The notes: generated by a model not told the origin, from the sequence alone. A DNA stretch of 64,000 bases from Seriola aureovittata (GCF_021018895.1 NC_079375.1:26454475-26518474), one strand, 5' to 3'. Positions 24,300 to 37,175 are shown, numbered from the stretch's first letter. Numbers and translations are program-made.

Positions 24300-27200
24300 A
24301 GTAAGGCAAAAAAAATTAGAAAAAACCTCATAGTATAGTAAGGCATAAAAAGTCATAGTATAGTAAGGCAAAAAAAGTCATAGTATAGTAAGGCAAAAAA
24401 AATGAGAAAAAACGTCACAGTATAGTTAAGCAAAAAAAAGCCAAAAAACATCATAATATAGTCAGGCATAAAAAGTCATAGTATAGTAAGGCAAAAAAAC
24501 GTCATAGTATATTAAGGCAAAAAAAAAAGCCAAAAAACATCATAGTATAGTAAGGCAAAAAAAGTCATAGTATAGCAAGGCAAAAAAAGTCATAGTATAG
24601 TATGGCAAAAAAAATGAGAAAAAACGTCATAGTATAGTAAGGCATAAAAAGTCATAGTATAGTAAGGCAAAAAAAGTCATAGTATAGTAAGTCAAAAAAA
24701 ATGAGAAAAAACCTCATAGTATAGTAAGGCATAAAAAGTCATAGTATAGTAAGGCATAAAAAGTCATAGTATAGTAAGGCAAAAAAAAGCCAAAAAACGT
24801 CATAGTATAGTAAGGCAAAAAAAATGAGAAAAAACGTCATAGTATAGTAAGGCATAAAAAGTCATAGTATAGTAAGGCAAAAAAAGTCATAGTATAGTAA
24901 GGCAAAAGAAATGAGAAAAAACGTCATAGTATAGTAAGGCATAGAAAGTCATAGTATAGTAAGGCAAAAAAATCTTAGTACAGTAAGGTAAAAAAAAATG
25001 ACAAAAAATGTCATCCTATAGTAAGGCAAAAAAAGTCATAGTATAGTAAGGCAAAAAAAGTCATAGTATAGTAAGGCAAAAAAAGTCATAGTATAGTAAG
25101 GCAAAAAAAGCCAAAAAACGTCATAGTATAGTAAGGCAAAAAAATGCCAAAAAACGTCACAGTATATTAAGTCATAAAAAGTCATAGTATAGTAAGGCAA
25201 AAAAAGTCATAGTATAGTAAGGCAAAAAAAATAAGAAAAAACGTCATAGTATAGTGAGGCATAAAAAGTCATAGTATAGTAAGGCATAAAAAGTCATAGT
25301 ATAGTAAGGCAAAAAAATCATAGTACAGTAAGGTAAAAAAAATGACTAAAAATGTCATAGTATAGTAAGGCAAAAAAAGTCATAGTATAGTAAGGCATAA
25401 AAAGTCATAGTATAGTAAGGCAAAAAAATCATAGTACAGTAAGGTAAAAAAAATGAAAAAAATGTCATCGTATAGTAAGGCATAAAAACGCCAAAAAACG
25501 TCATAGTATAGTAAGGCAAAAAAATGACAAAAAACGTCCCAGTATAGTAAGACATAAAAAGTCATAGTATAGTAAGGCATAAAAAGTCATAGCATAGTAA
25601 GGCATAAAAAGTCATAGTATAGTAAGGCAAAAAAAATGACAAAAAACGTCACAGTATAGTAAAGCATAAAAAGTCATAGTATAGTAAGGCAAAAAAAATT
25701 AGAAAAAACCTCATAGTATAGTAAGGCATAAAAAGTCATAGTATAGTAAGGCAAAAAAAGTCATAGTATAGTAAGGCAAAAAAAATGAGAAAAAACGTCA
25801 CAGTATAGTTAAGCAAAAAAAAGCCAAAAAACATCATAATATAGTCAGGCATAAAAAGTCATAGTATAGTAAGGCAAAAAACGTCATAGTATAGTAAGGC
25901 AAAAAAAAAAGCCAAAAAACGTCATAGTATAGTAAGGCAAAAAAAGTCATAGTATAGCAAGGCAAAAAAAGTCATAGTATAGTATGGCAAAAAAAATGAG
26001 AAAAAACGTCATAGTATAGTAAGGCATAAAAAGTCATAGTATAGTAAGGCAAAAAAAGTCATAGTATAGTAAGTCAAAAAAAATGAGAAAAAACCTCATA
26101 GTATAGTAAGGCATAAAAAGTCATAGTATAGTAAGGCATAAAAAGTCATAGTATAGTAAGGCAAAAAAAAGCCAAAAAACGTCATAGTATAGTAAGGCAA
26201 AAAAAAAGACAAAAAAACGTCACAGTATAGTAAAGCATAAAAAGTCATAGTATAGTAAGGCAAAAAAAGTCATAGTATAGTAAGGCAAAAGAAATGAGAA
26301 AAAACGTCATTGTATAGTAAGGCAAAAAAAATGAGAAAAAACGTCATAGTATAGTAAGGCATAAAAAGTCATAGTATAGTAAGGCAAAAAAAGTCATAGT
26401 ATAGTAAGGCAAAAGAAATGAGAAAAAACGTCATAGTATAGTAAGGCATAGAAAGTCATAGTATAGTAAGGCAAAAAAATCTTAGTACAGTAAGGTAAAA
26501 AAAAATGACAAAAAATGTCATCCTATAGTAAGGCAAAAAAAGTCATAGTATAGTAAGGCAAAAGAAATGAGAAAAAACGTCATAGTATAGTAAGGCAAAA
26601 AAAGTCATAGTATAGTAAGGCAAAAAAAGTCATAGTATAGTAAGTCAAAAAAAATGAGAAAAAACCTCATAGTATAGTAAGGCATAAAAAGTCATAGTAT
26701 AGTAAGGCATAAAAAGTCATAGTATAGTAAGGCAAAAAAAAGCCAAAAAACGTCATAGTATAGTAAGGCAAAAAAAATGAGAAAAAACGTCATAGTATAG
26801 TAAGGCATAAAAAGTCATAGTATAGTAAGGCAAAAAAAGTCATAGTATAGTAAGGCAAAAAAAGTCATAGTATAGTAAGGCAAAAAAAGTCATAGTATAG
26901 TAAGGCAAAAAAAGCCAAAAAACGTCATAGTATAGTAAGGCAAAAAAATCATAGTACAGTAAGGTAAAAAAAATGACTAAAAATGTCATAGTATAGTAAG
27001 GCAAAAAAAGTCATAGTATAGTAAGGCATAAAAAGTCATAGTATAGTAAGGCAAAAAAATCATAGTACAGTAAGGTAAAAAAAATGAAAAAAATGTCATC
27101 GTATAGTAAGGCAAAAAAATGACAAAAAACGTCCCAGTATAGTAAGACATAAAAAGTCATAGTATAGTAAGGCATAAAAAGTCATAGCATAGTAAGGCAT

Positions 27201-30200
27201 AAAAAGTCATAGTATAGTAAGGCAAAAAAAATGACAAAAAACGTCACAGTATAGTAAAGCATAAAAAGTCATAGTATAGTAAGGCAAAAAAAATTAGAAA
27301 AAACCTCATAGTATAGTAAGGCATAAAAAGTCATAGTATAGTAAGGCAAAAAAAGTCATAGTATAGTAAGGCAAAAAAAATGAGAAAAAACGTCACAGTA
27401 TAGTTAAGCAAAAAAAAGCCAAAAAACATCATAATATAGTCAGGCATAAAAAGTCATAGTATAGTAAGGCAAAAAACGTCATAGTATAGTAAGGCAAAAA
27501 AAAGCCAAAAAACGTCATAGTATAGTAAGGCAAAAAAAGTCATAGTATAGCAAGGCAAAAAAAGTCATAGTATAGTATGGCAAAAAAAATGAGAAAAAAC
27601 GTCATAGTATATAGTAAGGCATAAAAAGTCATAGTATAGTAAGGCAAAAAAAGTCATAGTATAGTAAGTCAAAAAAAATGAGAAAAAACCTCATAGTATA
27701 GTAAGGCATAAAAAGTCATAGTATAGTAAGGCATAAAAAGTCATAGTATAGTAAGGCAAAAAAAAGCCAAAAAACGTCATAGTATAGTAAGGCAAAAAAA
27801 AAGACAAAAAAAATGTCACAGTATAGTAAGGCATAAAAAGTCATAGTATAGTAAGGCAAAAAAAGTCATAGTATAGTAAGGCAAAAGAAATGAGAAAAAA
27901 CGTCATAGTATAGTAAGGCAAAAAAAATGAGAAAAAACGTCATAGTATAGTAAGGCATAAAAAGTCATAGTATAGTAAGGCAAAAAAAGTCATAGTATAG
28001 TAAGGCAAAAGAAATGAGAAAAAACGTCATAGTATAGTAAGGCATAGAAAGTCATAGTATAGTAAGGCAAAAAAATCTTAGTACAGTAAGGTAAAAAAAA
28101 ATGACAAAAAATGTCATCCTATAGTAAGGCAAAAAAAGTCATAGTATAGTAAGGCAAAAGAAATGAGAAAAAACGTCATAGTATAGTAAGGCAAAAAAAG
28201 TCATAATATAGTAAGGCAAAAAAAGTCATAGTATAGTAAGTCAAAAAAAATGAGAAAAAACCTCATAGTATAGTAAGGCATAAAAAGTCATAGTATAGTA
28301 AGGCATAAAAAGTCATAGTATAGTAAGGCAAAAAAATCTTAGTACAGTAAGGTAAAAAAAAATGACAAAAAATGTCATCCTATAGTAAGGCAAAAAAAGT
28401 CATAGTATAGTAATGCAAAAAAAGTCATAGTATAGTAAGGCAAAAAAAGTCATAGTATAGTAAGGCAAAAAAAGCCAAAAAACGTCATAGTATAGTAAGG
28501 CAAAAAAATGCCAAAAAACGTCACAGTATATTAAGTCATAAAAAGTCATAGTATAGTAAGGCAAAAAAAGTCATAGTATAGTAAGGCAAAAAAAATGAGA
28601 AAAAACGTCATAGTATAGTAAGGCATAAAAAGTCATAGTATAGTAAGGCATAAAAAGTCATAGTATAGTAAGGCAAAAAAATCATAGTACAGTAAGGTAA
28701 AAAAAATGACTAAAAATGTCATAGTATAGTAAGGCAAAAAAAGTCATAGTATAGTAAGGCATAAAAAGTCATAGTATAGTAAGGTAAAAAAATCATAGTA
28801 CAGTAAGGTAAAAAAAATGAAAAAAATGTCATCGTATAGTAAGGCAAAAAAATGACAAAAAACGTCCCAGTATAGTAAGACATAAAAAGTCATAGTATAG
28901 TAAGGCATAAAAAGTCATAGCATAGTAAGGCATAAAAAGTCATAGTATAGTAAGGCAAAAAAAATGACAAAAAACGTCACAGTATAGTAAAGCATAAAAA
29001 GTCATAGTATAGTAAGGCAAAAAAAATTAGAAAAAACCTCATAGTATAGTAAGGCATAAAAAGTCATAGTATAGTAAGGCAAAAAAAGTCATAGTATAGT
29101 AAGGCAAAAAAAATGAGAAAAAACGTCACAGTATAGTTAAGCAAAAAAAAGCCAAAAAACATCATAATATAGTCAGGCATAAAAAGTCATAGTATAGTAA
29201 GGTAAAAAACGTCATAGTATAGTAAGGCAAAAAAAAAAGCCAAAAAACGTCATAGTATAGTAAGGCAAAAAAAGTCATAGTATAGCAAGGCAAAAAAAGT
29301 CATAGTATAGTATGGCAAAAAAAATGAGAAAAAACGTCATAGTATAGTAAGGCATAAAAAGTCATAGTATAGTAAGGCAAAAAAAGTCATAGTATAGTAA
29401 GTCAAAAAAAATGAGAAAAAACCTCATAGTATAGTAAGGCATAAAAAGTCATAGTATAGTAAGGCATAAAAAGTCATAGTATAGTAAGGCAAAAAAATCT
29501 TAGTACAGTAAGGTAAAAAAAAATGACAAAAAATGTCATCCTATAGTAAGGCAAAAAAAGTCATAGTACAGTAAGGCAAAAAAAGTCATAGTATAGTAAG
29601 GCAAAAAAAGTCATAGTATAGTAAGGCAAAAAAAGCCAAAAAACGTCATAGTATAGTAAGGCAAAAAAATGCCAAAAAACGTCACAGTATATTAAGTCAT
29701 AAAAAGTCATAGTATAGTAAGGCAAAAAAAGTCATAGTATAGTAAGGCAAAAAAAATGAGAAAAAACGTCATAGTATAGTAAGGCAAAAAAAGTCATAGT
29801 ATAGTAAGGCAAAAAAAGTCATAGTATAGTAAGGCAAAAAAAATGAGAAAAAACGTCATAGTATAGTAAGGCATAAAAAAGTCATAGTACAGTAAGGCAA
29901 AAAAAGTCATAGTATAGTAAGTCAAAAAAAATGAGAAAAAACCTCATAGTATAGTAAGGCATAAAAAGTCATAGTATAGTAAGGCATAAAAAGTCATAGT
30001 ATAGTAAGGCAAAAAAAAGCCAAAAAACGTCATAGTATAGTAAGGCAAAAAAAAAGACAAAAAAACGTCACAGTATAGTAAAGCATAAAAAGTCATAGTA
30101 TAGTAAGGCAAAAAAAGTCATAGTATAGTAAGGCAAAAGAAATGAGAAAAAACGTCATAGTATAGTAAGGCATAAAAAGTCATAGTATAGTAAGGCAAAA

Positions 30201-30500
30201 AAATCTTAGTACAGTAAGGTAAAAAAAAATGACAAAAAATGTCATCCTATAGTAAGGCAAAAAAAGTCATAGTATAGTAAGGCAAAAGAAATGAGAAAAA
30301 ACGTCATAGTATAGTAAGGCAAAAAAAGTCATAGTATAGTAAGGCAAAAAAAGTCATAGTATAATAAGGCAAAAAAAGCCAAAAAACGTCATAGTATAGT
30401 AAGGCAAAAAAATGCCAAAAAACGTCACAGTATATTAAGTCATAAAAAGTCATAGTATAGTAAGGCAAAAAAAAAGACAAAAAGCGTCACAGTATAGTAA
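24300..30500. repeat. higher-order repeat of variable length, 1.4-1.7 kb
   Basis: The diagnostic variant tatagttaag occurs at 24421, 25804, 27399 and 29132 in the same surroundings (catcataatatagtcaggc about 45 bp on). Spacings are 1,383, 1,595 and 1,733 bp, so copies differ by insertion or loss of blocks of basic units. Confidence 0.82.
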
Positions 30501-33500
30501 GGCATAAAAAGTCATAGTATAGTAAGGCATAAAACGTCATAACATAGTAAGGCAAAAAAACGCCAAAATACGTCACAGTATACTAAGGCAAAAAAAATGT
30601 CAAAAAACGTCATAGTATAGTAAGGCAAAAAAAACGCCAAAAAACGTCACAGTATAGTAAGGCATAAAAAGTCATAGTATAGTAAGGTAAAAAAAAGTCA
30701 TAGTATAGTAAGACATAAAAAGTCATAGTATAGTAAGGCAAAAAAAGTCATAGTATAGTAAGGCAAAAAAAATGACAAAAAACGTCCCAGTATAGTAAGA
30801 CATAAAACGTCATAGTATAGTAAGGCAAAAAAAATGCCAAAAAACGTCACAGTATCATAAGGCATAAAAAGTAATATTATACTAAGGCAAAAAAAAAAAA
30901 CGCCATAAAAAGTCATAGTATAGTAAGTCAAAAAAAAAGAGAAAAAACCTCATAGTATAGTAAGACAAAAAAAGTCATAGTATAGTAAGGCAAAAAAAAA
31001 AAAGTCATAGTATAGTAAGGCAAAAAAATCTTAGTACAGTAAGGTAAAAAAAATGACAAAAAAAGTCATAGTATAGTAAGGCAAAAAAAGTCATAGTATA
31101 GTAAGGCAAAAAAAATGAGAAAAAACGTCACAGTATAGTAAGACATAAAAAGTCATAGTATAGTAAGGCATAAAAAGTCATAGTATAGCAAGGCAAAAAA
31201 AGTCATAGTATAGTAAGGCAAAAAAAATGACAAAAAACGTCCCAGTATAGTAAGGCATAAAAAGTCATAGTATAGTAAGGCATAAAACGTCATAACATAG
31301 TAAGGCAAAAAAACGCCAAAATACGTCACAGTATACTAAGGCAAAAAAAAATGTCAAAAAACGTCATAGTATAGTAAGGCAAAAAAAACGCCAAAAAACG
31401 TCACAGTATAGTAAGGCATAAAAAGTCATAGTATAGTAAGGTAAAAAAAAGTCATAGTATAGTAAGACATAAAAAGTCATAGTATAGTAAGGCAAAAAAA
31501 GTCATAGTATAGTAAGGCAAAAAAAATGACAAAAAAACGTCCCAGTATAGTAAGACATAAAACGTCATAGTATAGTAAGGCAAAAAAATGCCAAAAAACG
31601 TCACAGTATAGTAGGGCATAAAAAGTCATAGTATAGTAAGGCATAAAACGTCATAACATAGTAAGGCAAAAAAACGCCAAAATACGTCACAGTATAGTAA
31701 GGCATAAAAAGTCATAGTATAGTAAGGTAAAAAAAAGTCATATTATAGTAAGGCAAAAAAACGCCAAAATACGTCACAGTATACTAAGGCAAAAAAAATG
31801 TCAAAAAACGTCATAGTATAGTAAGGCAAAAAAAACGCCAAAAAACGTCACAGTATAGTAAGGCATAAAAAGTCATAGTATAGTAAGGTAAAAAAAAGTC
31901 ATATTATAGTAAGGCAAAAAAACGCCAAAATACGTCACAGTATAGTAAGGCAAAAAAAAAAGACAAAAAACGTCATAGTATATTAAGGCAAAAAAACGGC
32001 AAAAAACATCACAGTATAGTAAGGCATAAAAAGTCATAGTATAGTAAGGCAAAAAAAGTCATAGTATAGTAAGTCAAAAAAAATGAGAAAAAACCTCATA
32101 GTATAGTAAGACAAAAAAAAGTCATAGTATAGTAAGGCAAAAAAAGTCATAGTATAGTAAGGCAAAAAAAATGAGAAAAAACGTCATAGTATAGTAAGGC
32201 ATAAAAAGTCATAGTATAGTAAGGCAAAAAAATCTTAGTACAGTAAGGTAAAAAAAATGACAAAAAATGTCATCCTATAGTAAGGCATAAAAACGCCAAA
32301 AAACGTCACAGTATAGTAAGGCATAAAAGTCATGGTATAGTAAGGCAAAAAAAGTCATAGTATAGTAAGGCAAAAAAAGCCAAAAAACGTCATAGTATAG
32401 TAAGGCAAAAAAAGTCATAGTATAGTAAGGCAAAAAAAAAGACAAAAAACGTCACAGTATATTAAGTCATAAAAAGTCATAGTATAGTAAGGCAAAAAAA
32501 AAGACAAAAAACGTCACAGTATAGTAAGGCATAAAAAGTCATAGTATAGTAAGGTAAAAAAAAGTCATATTATAGTAAGGCAAAAAAACGCCAAAATACG
32601 TCACAGTATAGTAAGGCATAAAAAGTCATAGTATAATAAGGCAAAAAAAGTCATAGTATAGTAAGTCAAAAAAAAAGAGAAAAAACCTCATAGTATAGTA
32701 AGGCATAAAAAGTCATAGTATAGTAAGGCAAAAAAATCTTAGTACAGTAAGGTAAAAAAAATGACAAAAAAAGTCATAGTATAGTAAGGCAAAAAAAGTC
32801 ATAGTATAGTAAGGCAAAAAAAATGAGAAAAAACGTCACAGTATAGTAAGACATAAAAAGTCATAGTATAGTAAGGCATAAAAAGTCATAGTATAGTAAG
32901 GCAAAAAAAGTCATAGTATAGTAAGGCAAAAAAAATGACAAAAAACGTCCCAGTATAGTAAGGCATAAAAAGTCATAGTATAGTAAGGCAAAAAAAGTCA
33001 TAGTATAGTAAGGCATAAAAAGTCATAGTATAGTAAGGCATAAAAAGTCATAGTATAGTAAGGCAAAAAAAATGACAAAAAACGTCCCAGTATAGTAAGG
33101 CATAAAAAGTCATAGTATAGTAAGGCAAAAAAAGTCATAGTATAGTAAGGCATAAAACGTCATAATATAGTAAGGCAAAAAAACGCCAAAATACGTCACA
33201 GTATACTAAGGCAAAAAAAATGTCAAAAAACGTCATAGTATAGTAAGGCAAAAAAAACGCCAAAAAACGTCACAGTATAGTAAGGGATAAAAAGTCATAG
33301 TATAGTAAGGCAAAAAAAGTCATAGTATAGTAAGTCAAAAAAAATGAGAAAAAACCTCATAGTATAGTAAGGCATAAAAAGTCATAGTATAGTAAGGCAA
33401 AAAAAGTCATAGTATAGTAAGGCAAAAAAAATGAGAAAAAACGTCACAGTATAGTTAGGCAAAAAAAAGCCAAAAAACGTCCTAATATAGTAAGGCATAA

Positions 33501-34164
33501 AAAGTCACAGTATAGTAAGGCAAAAAAATGCCCAAAAACGTCATAGTATAGTAAGGCAAAAAAAAGCCAAAAAACGTCATAGTATAGTAAGGCAAAAAAC
33601 GTCATAGTATAGTAAGGCAAAAAAAAAGCCAAAAAACGTCATAGTATAGTAAGGCATAAAAAGTCACAGTATAGTAAGGCAAGAAAAATGACAAAAAACG
33701 TCATAGTATAGTAAGGCAAAAAAAAAAGCCAAAAAACGTCCTAATATAGCAAGGCAAAAAAAGTCACAGTATAGTAAGGTCCAAAAAGTGATAGTATAGT
33801 AAGGCAAAAAATGTCATAGTATAATAAGGTATAAAAAAGTCATAGTACAGTAAGGCAAAAAAAAAAGACAAAAAACATCACAGTATAGTAAGGCATAAAA
33901 AGTCATATTATAGTAATACAAAAAAAGTCATAGTATAGTAAGGCAAAAAAAATGCCACAAAACATCATAGTATCATAAGGCATAAAAAGTAATATTATAC
34001 TAAGGCAAAAAAAAAAACGCCATAAAAAGTCATAGTATGATAAGCATAAAAACATCATAAAAACATTATAGTATAATAAGGTATGAAAATGTCTTAAAAT
34101 CAAAAGTTAATTGCTAATGAATGGATATTTTATTACACATACAATTAATACTTTTATTGTCACT

Positions 34165-34400
34165 GGAGCTAATTCAAGGGGCAGATCCGGACAAGTGCAC
34201 ATCATATGGCTCACACACATAAATAACTACAGGGTAATTGAACATTTAATCAAATCTATCGATTGTGGGAGGAAGGTAGAACTGGAAGAAATCCACACAA
34301 GCGAGGAAGTCCTGGCTGGCCTGAAGGCAGTTTTGAACCCACACGCTTCTGGCCGTGAGGCATCATTACTAACCACTACATCATCTAGGTGGATAGACAA
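34165..34400 (-). mobile_element. tRNA-like dispersed element, right border of the satellite
   Basis: On the - strand the order is: ccacctagatgatgtagtgg, ttagtaatgatgcctcacgg, then gtgtgggttcaaaac (B-box-like), and further on gtgtggatttcttccag and cttcctcccacaat. This matches, from memory, a very common fish repeat with a tRNA-like head (A-box gtggttag, B-box ggttcga) and the 'tgtgtggagttt...ttcctcccaca' body. It is degenerate. The + strand frame 34111-34413 across it is not a gene. Confidence 0.6.
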
Positions 34401-34691
34401 GGAGTATGGGTAAAATATCTTAGTGTAGTAAGTCAAATAATGTGACAAGGTTGAGTAAATCATAAACATGTCACAGTATAGTAAGGGAAAAAAAGGTCAT
34501 ACTATAGTAACATATAAAAATATCATAGTATAATAATAAAGTATAAAATATCAGTGTATGATAAGGTATTAAAAGTCATGTAAAAATATCCAAGTATAGT
34601 AATGCATAAAAAACCTTGAATGTGGTGTAATTAATACAGAAGACACACTTAATTTCTTTTTTATTTACAACCAACCAAATAATTTGAGTTT

Positions 34692-34697
34692 TTTATT
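34692..34697 (-). terminator. candidate poly(A) signal of ncbp2as2
   Basis: AATAAA on the - strand (tttatt on +), about 80 nt after the stop. A second one is at 34660-34665. Either would give a short 3' UTR ending just before the degenerate satellite edge. Confidence 0.45.
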
Positions 34698-34775
34698 TAA
34701 ACTGGAATCGCTTTACATTTTGTCCATCAATAAGGCTTTAATTTTGAAAGTCTGGCGGATGTGACGTGAGTTGGG

Positions 34776-35099
34776 TCATTTTTTCTTCCTGTGTTTTATC
34801 TGTCGGGACGCGTCTTGAACCCCTTCCCTCACGTCCTCCAGCAGGGAGTCTCGGATCCTCCGGGCTTTCCCGCTCAGCTCCCCCACTCCTCCACTCGGTG
34901 CCTCCGCGGCCTCCTGTCGGATCTGCCGGAGCGTCCGGGACCGCAGCGCCCGCCCTGTGGCGTCTCTGCCGGCCTGCTGAGCCCTGAGCACGGCCTGGGC
35001 GGTGAGCCGCGCCGCGCTGCGGACCGGGAGAGACTCGGACAGTTTCTCTACCACCTGGGTCTTGTTCAGCAGAACCGAGACAAGATACCTGAGCACCAT
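34776..35099 (-). CDS. ncbp2as2: NCBP2AS2-like small protein, single exon
   Basis: An intact 107-residue frame on the - strand with ATG at 35097-35099. The start MVLRYLVSVLLNKTQVVEKL followed by SESLPVRSAARLTAQA matches the conserved head of vertebrate NCBP2AS2 (MVLR-L-LL--Q-VE-LSES-P-R-AA-LTA). The middle LSGKARRIRDSLLEDVREG fits the family's second block. The tail is basic (RQIKHRKKK). It is GC-rich against AT-rich surroundings. The human protein is about 99 residues and its molecular role is poorly known. In human the gene is divergently paired with NCBP2 and close to DLG1 on 3q29. Here dlg1 is the left neighbour, which supports the call, but no NCBP2 exon was recognised upstream (35,100-37,000). 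Confidence 0.85.
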   Translation of the reverse strand: MVLRYLVSVLLNKTQVVEKLSESLPVRSAARLTAQAVLRAQQAGRDATGRALRSRTLRQIRQEAAEAPSGGVGELSGKARRIRDSLLEDVREGVQDASRQIKHRKKK

Positions 35100-36870
35100 G
35101 GTGACGTCACCTCACACCTGATTGGCAACGAGAAAGTCACCGAAAAATACCAACAACAGCACAATAAAGCGTATCAGTGTCCCACTCACCTGCCGTGTCA
35201 AATCAGAGACACGCTTCCGATGCTGCCCTTCAAAATAAAAACCACCACCAATAATTTTTGATAACATTAAAAAACCCAAAACAATCAACTGAAATGCACT
35301 TAATTAATTATGTATATACTTAATTTACCCTGATCTAAAACGGGATTTTTAATTTGTTAATAAATGAAAAGTCTTTCAGATTCAAGAGGAACATGATTTA
35401 ATTAATTTAATTCAATGATTTGACATGTTTAGTTTAAGGTGTTAAAATAATAATGTTTTAAATGATTCTTATCATAATCCATTAAAAATACTAATACCAA
35501 TTATCCCCTTAAAATCTATTGTAAAGTGAGTTACTTGTAGTTTGTGCCTGTAGCTTGATGTATGACAATCCATCATATTATTCAGACTCATCAAAACCTG
35601 AACCTGAAAACTGAAGCTGTCAGATTCGTGTAGTGGAATAAAAAGTACAATATTGTTAAATGTCGCACTGATGGAAGTAAAGAGTGGAAATATTCAAACC
35701 TTCAGTAAATCACATTTCACCAACAGCAAATTAAACTGATTCTTATTCTGAAGTTAAAACTTGTTATGAACCAGAAAAGACAAGCAGTAACAGTAAAAAT
35801 TATGATCCAATTAATCAATTATCTAATTACTGGCAGATTTGTCATCAGATAATAATCTGGCACTCTGTGACTGTACGCTGATCCTTGGCAAAGACAACTT
35901 GATCATTTGTCAACTCTTCATTTTCAGATTTCCAGCACAAACCACGACCAGGTTAAAACCATGTTATCAGTCTAATGTGATAAATGAAAATATCATCCCT
36001 TAATTAATCCCTAATTTACCACAGAAAACACCTTAATCTAAATCAGTACATTTGGTAGTCACGTCCTTAATTTGAAAAACCAAGCCCTTTAAAAATACCT
36101 TAATTTTGAAAACTTTAAGGGGATTATTTCCACAATTTAAGGGAAATGTCATTTTAATATAAACGACTTAATTAGTTATTAAAAGTTATGAAGTTATTAA
36201 AGTTATTAAATCACTCATGACATTTTAAAGGATTAGATTTATTCTTCTAATGAACGAATAAATGAATAGATTCTAATACAAAAAATGGATATATCTGCCA
36301 TTAATTAGACAATTGATTAACTGGCTGATCGTTCCAGCGCAGAGACTACGTCACCTCCCAGGATCATCGGACACACGTTGTTGTTGTTGAGACTTATTGA
36401 TTGAAAACTTGATAAAAACTAATAATCAAACTGAAAATGTCCTTCAGTTTCAAATTTTATTTAGTAAAAGTAGAAATACCAGATTAAAAATAGTATCATC
36501 CGAAGATCCAATTAATTCATGAAAAGTAAACGTTCCTCCTGTGACTGAAAATATAATAATTCTATTATCAGATCATTGATCCCGAGTCATCGATGCTTCA
36601 GCAGCTTCTTACTGTTTGAACTAGTTTATAAACAGTTGGTTTAGATTATATCTTTAAATTGATTTTACTAACAAAGATAAACTTGACATATAAATGAATT
36701 ATCTGGGAACTCCAGCTGTCATGTCAATATAGTGAAGGAACAGAAAATGAAAATAAATTCACCAAGCTCAAAACTTTGTTCCCAAAAACCTTTAAATCTC
36801 CTTTTCTTTAGAAGTCAAAAGTAAACAGTGAATCAGTTTCCATGGAGACGACAGACTTTAGACTTTCAAG
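35100..36870. other. intergenic AT-rich DNA between ncbp2as2 and rasal2
   Basis: No coding exon is supported. It is rich in ttaatt motifs. The block 35951-36130 is duplicated at 37675-37840, across the last rasal2 exon. The promoter of ncbp2as2 should lie just above 35,100, but no TATA box is visible. Confidence 0.45.
35951..36130. repeat. direct repeat, copy 1 (partner at 37675)
   Basis: ggttaaaaccatgttatcag, tctaatgtgataaatgaaaa and cccttaattaatccct recur with few changes 1,724 bp further on. Related but scrambled blocks continue to about 36290. Confidence 0.8.
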
Positions 36871-36875
36871 CAGAT

Positions 36876-36881
36876 TTTATT
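36876..36881 (-). terminator. candidate poly(A) signal of rasal2
   Basis: AATAAA on the - strand, about 540 nt after the rasal2 stop codon. Other AT-rich signals further left cannot be excluded. Confidence 0.35.
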
Positions 36882-37173
36882 CTCAACATGGGACAGCAGA
36901 CAGGTGTGACCTTTGACCCTGATCATACAGGTGTCTGTTCAGTAGATCAGCAACAGGACGAGGGCATGGAGGAATAAATTAAAACCCAAAACAACTCGTC
37001 AGGTAAAAAAAAAAAACAATTAAAGGCTTCAGTCTAAAAATGAAGAAAGGAAACTTCAGCTTCGGCCTCGACGACAGAAACAAATAAAAACCATAAAAAA
37101 GTCAGTTAGAAAAACTCGAGTGCGTTTTAGTTTCTGTTTTGGTTTGTTTCTTCCTCACTGTGCTTCTGTGATG

Positions 37174-37175
<2 letters not shown>

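Larger units (their letters stand above)
10205..34620. repeat. 24-kb satellite, about 25-bp unit with higher-order structure
   Basis: Hundreds of tandem units share the core catagtatagtaaggc. The simplest unit is 25 bp (gtcatagtatagtaaggc plus ataaaaa or aaaaaaa). Composite units of about 37-40 bp add a spacer such as cgccaaaaaac, atgagaaaaaac or atgacaaaaaac. A recurrent variant reads tcttagtacagtaaggtaaa. The + strand is extremely A-rich and carries nearly all the purine runs. Units at both ends (10205-10390 and 34430-34620) are degenerate, as expected for arrays that homogenise by unequal exchange. Long - strand frames full of ALLYYDVF-like peptides arise because the unit lacks stops in some phases; they are not genes. 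The assembly may be collapsed or mis-ordered here. Confidence 0.97.

Noticed and set aside
10380..34080. CRISPR-like look of short repeats with spacers
   Set aside because: The 'spacers' are a few recurring A-rich variants, not unique sequences, the unit is about 25 bp, and the DNA is clearly eukaryotic.
10194..34103. About 25 stop-free frames on the - strand coding PYYTMTFYALLYYDVF-like peptides
   Set aside because: They follow the satellite unit through changing frames, are short and differ only by unit order. There are no splice or start signals, and the unit length is not a multiple of three.
34111..34413. 100-aa frame on +
   Set aside because: It crosses a degenerate tRNA-like dispersed element at the satellite border and shows no protein-family features.
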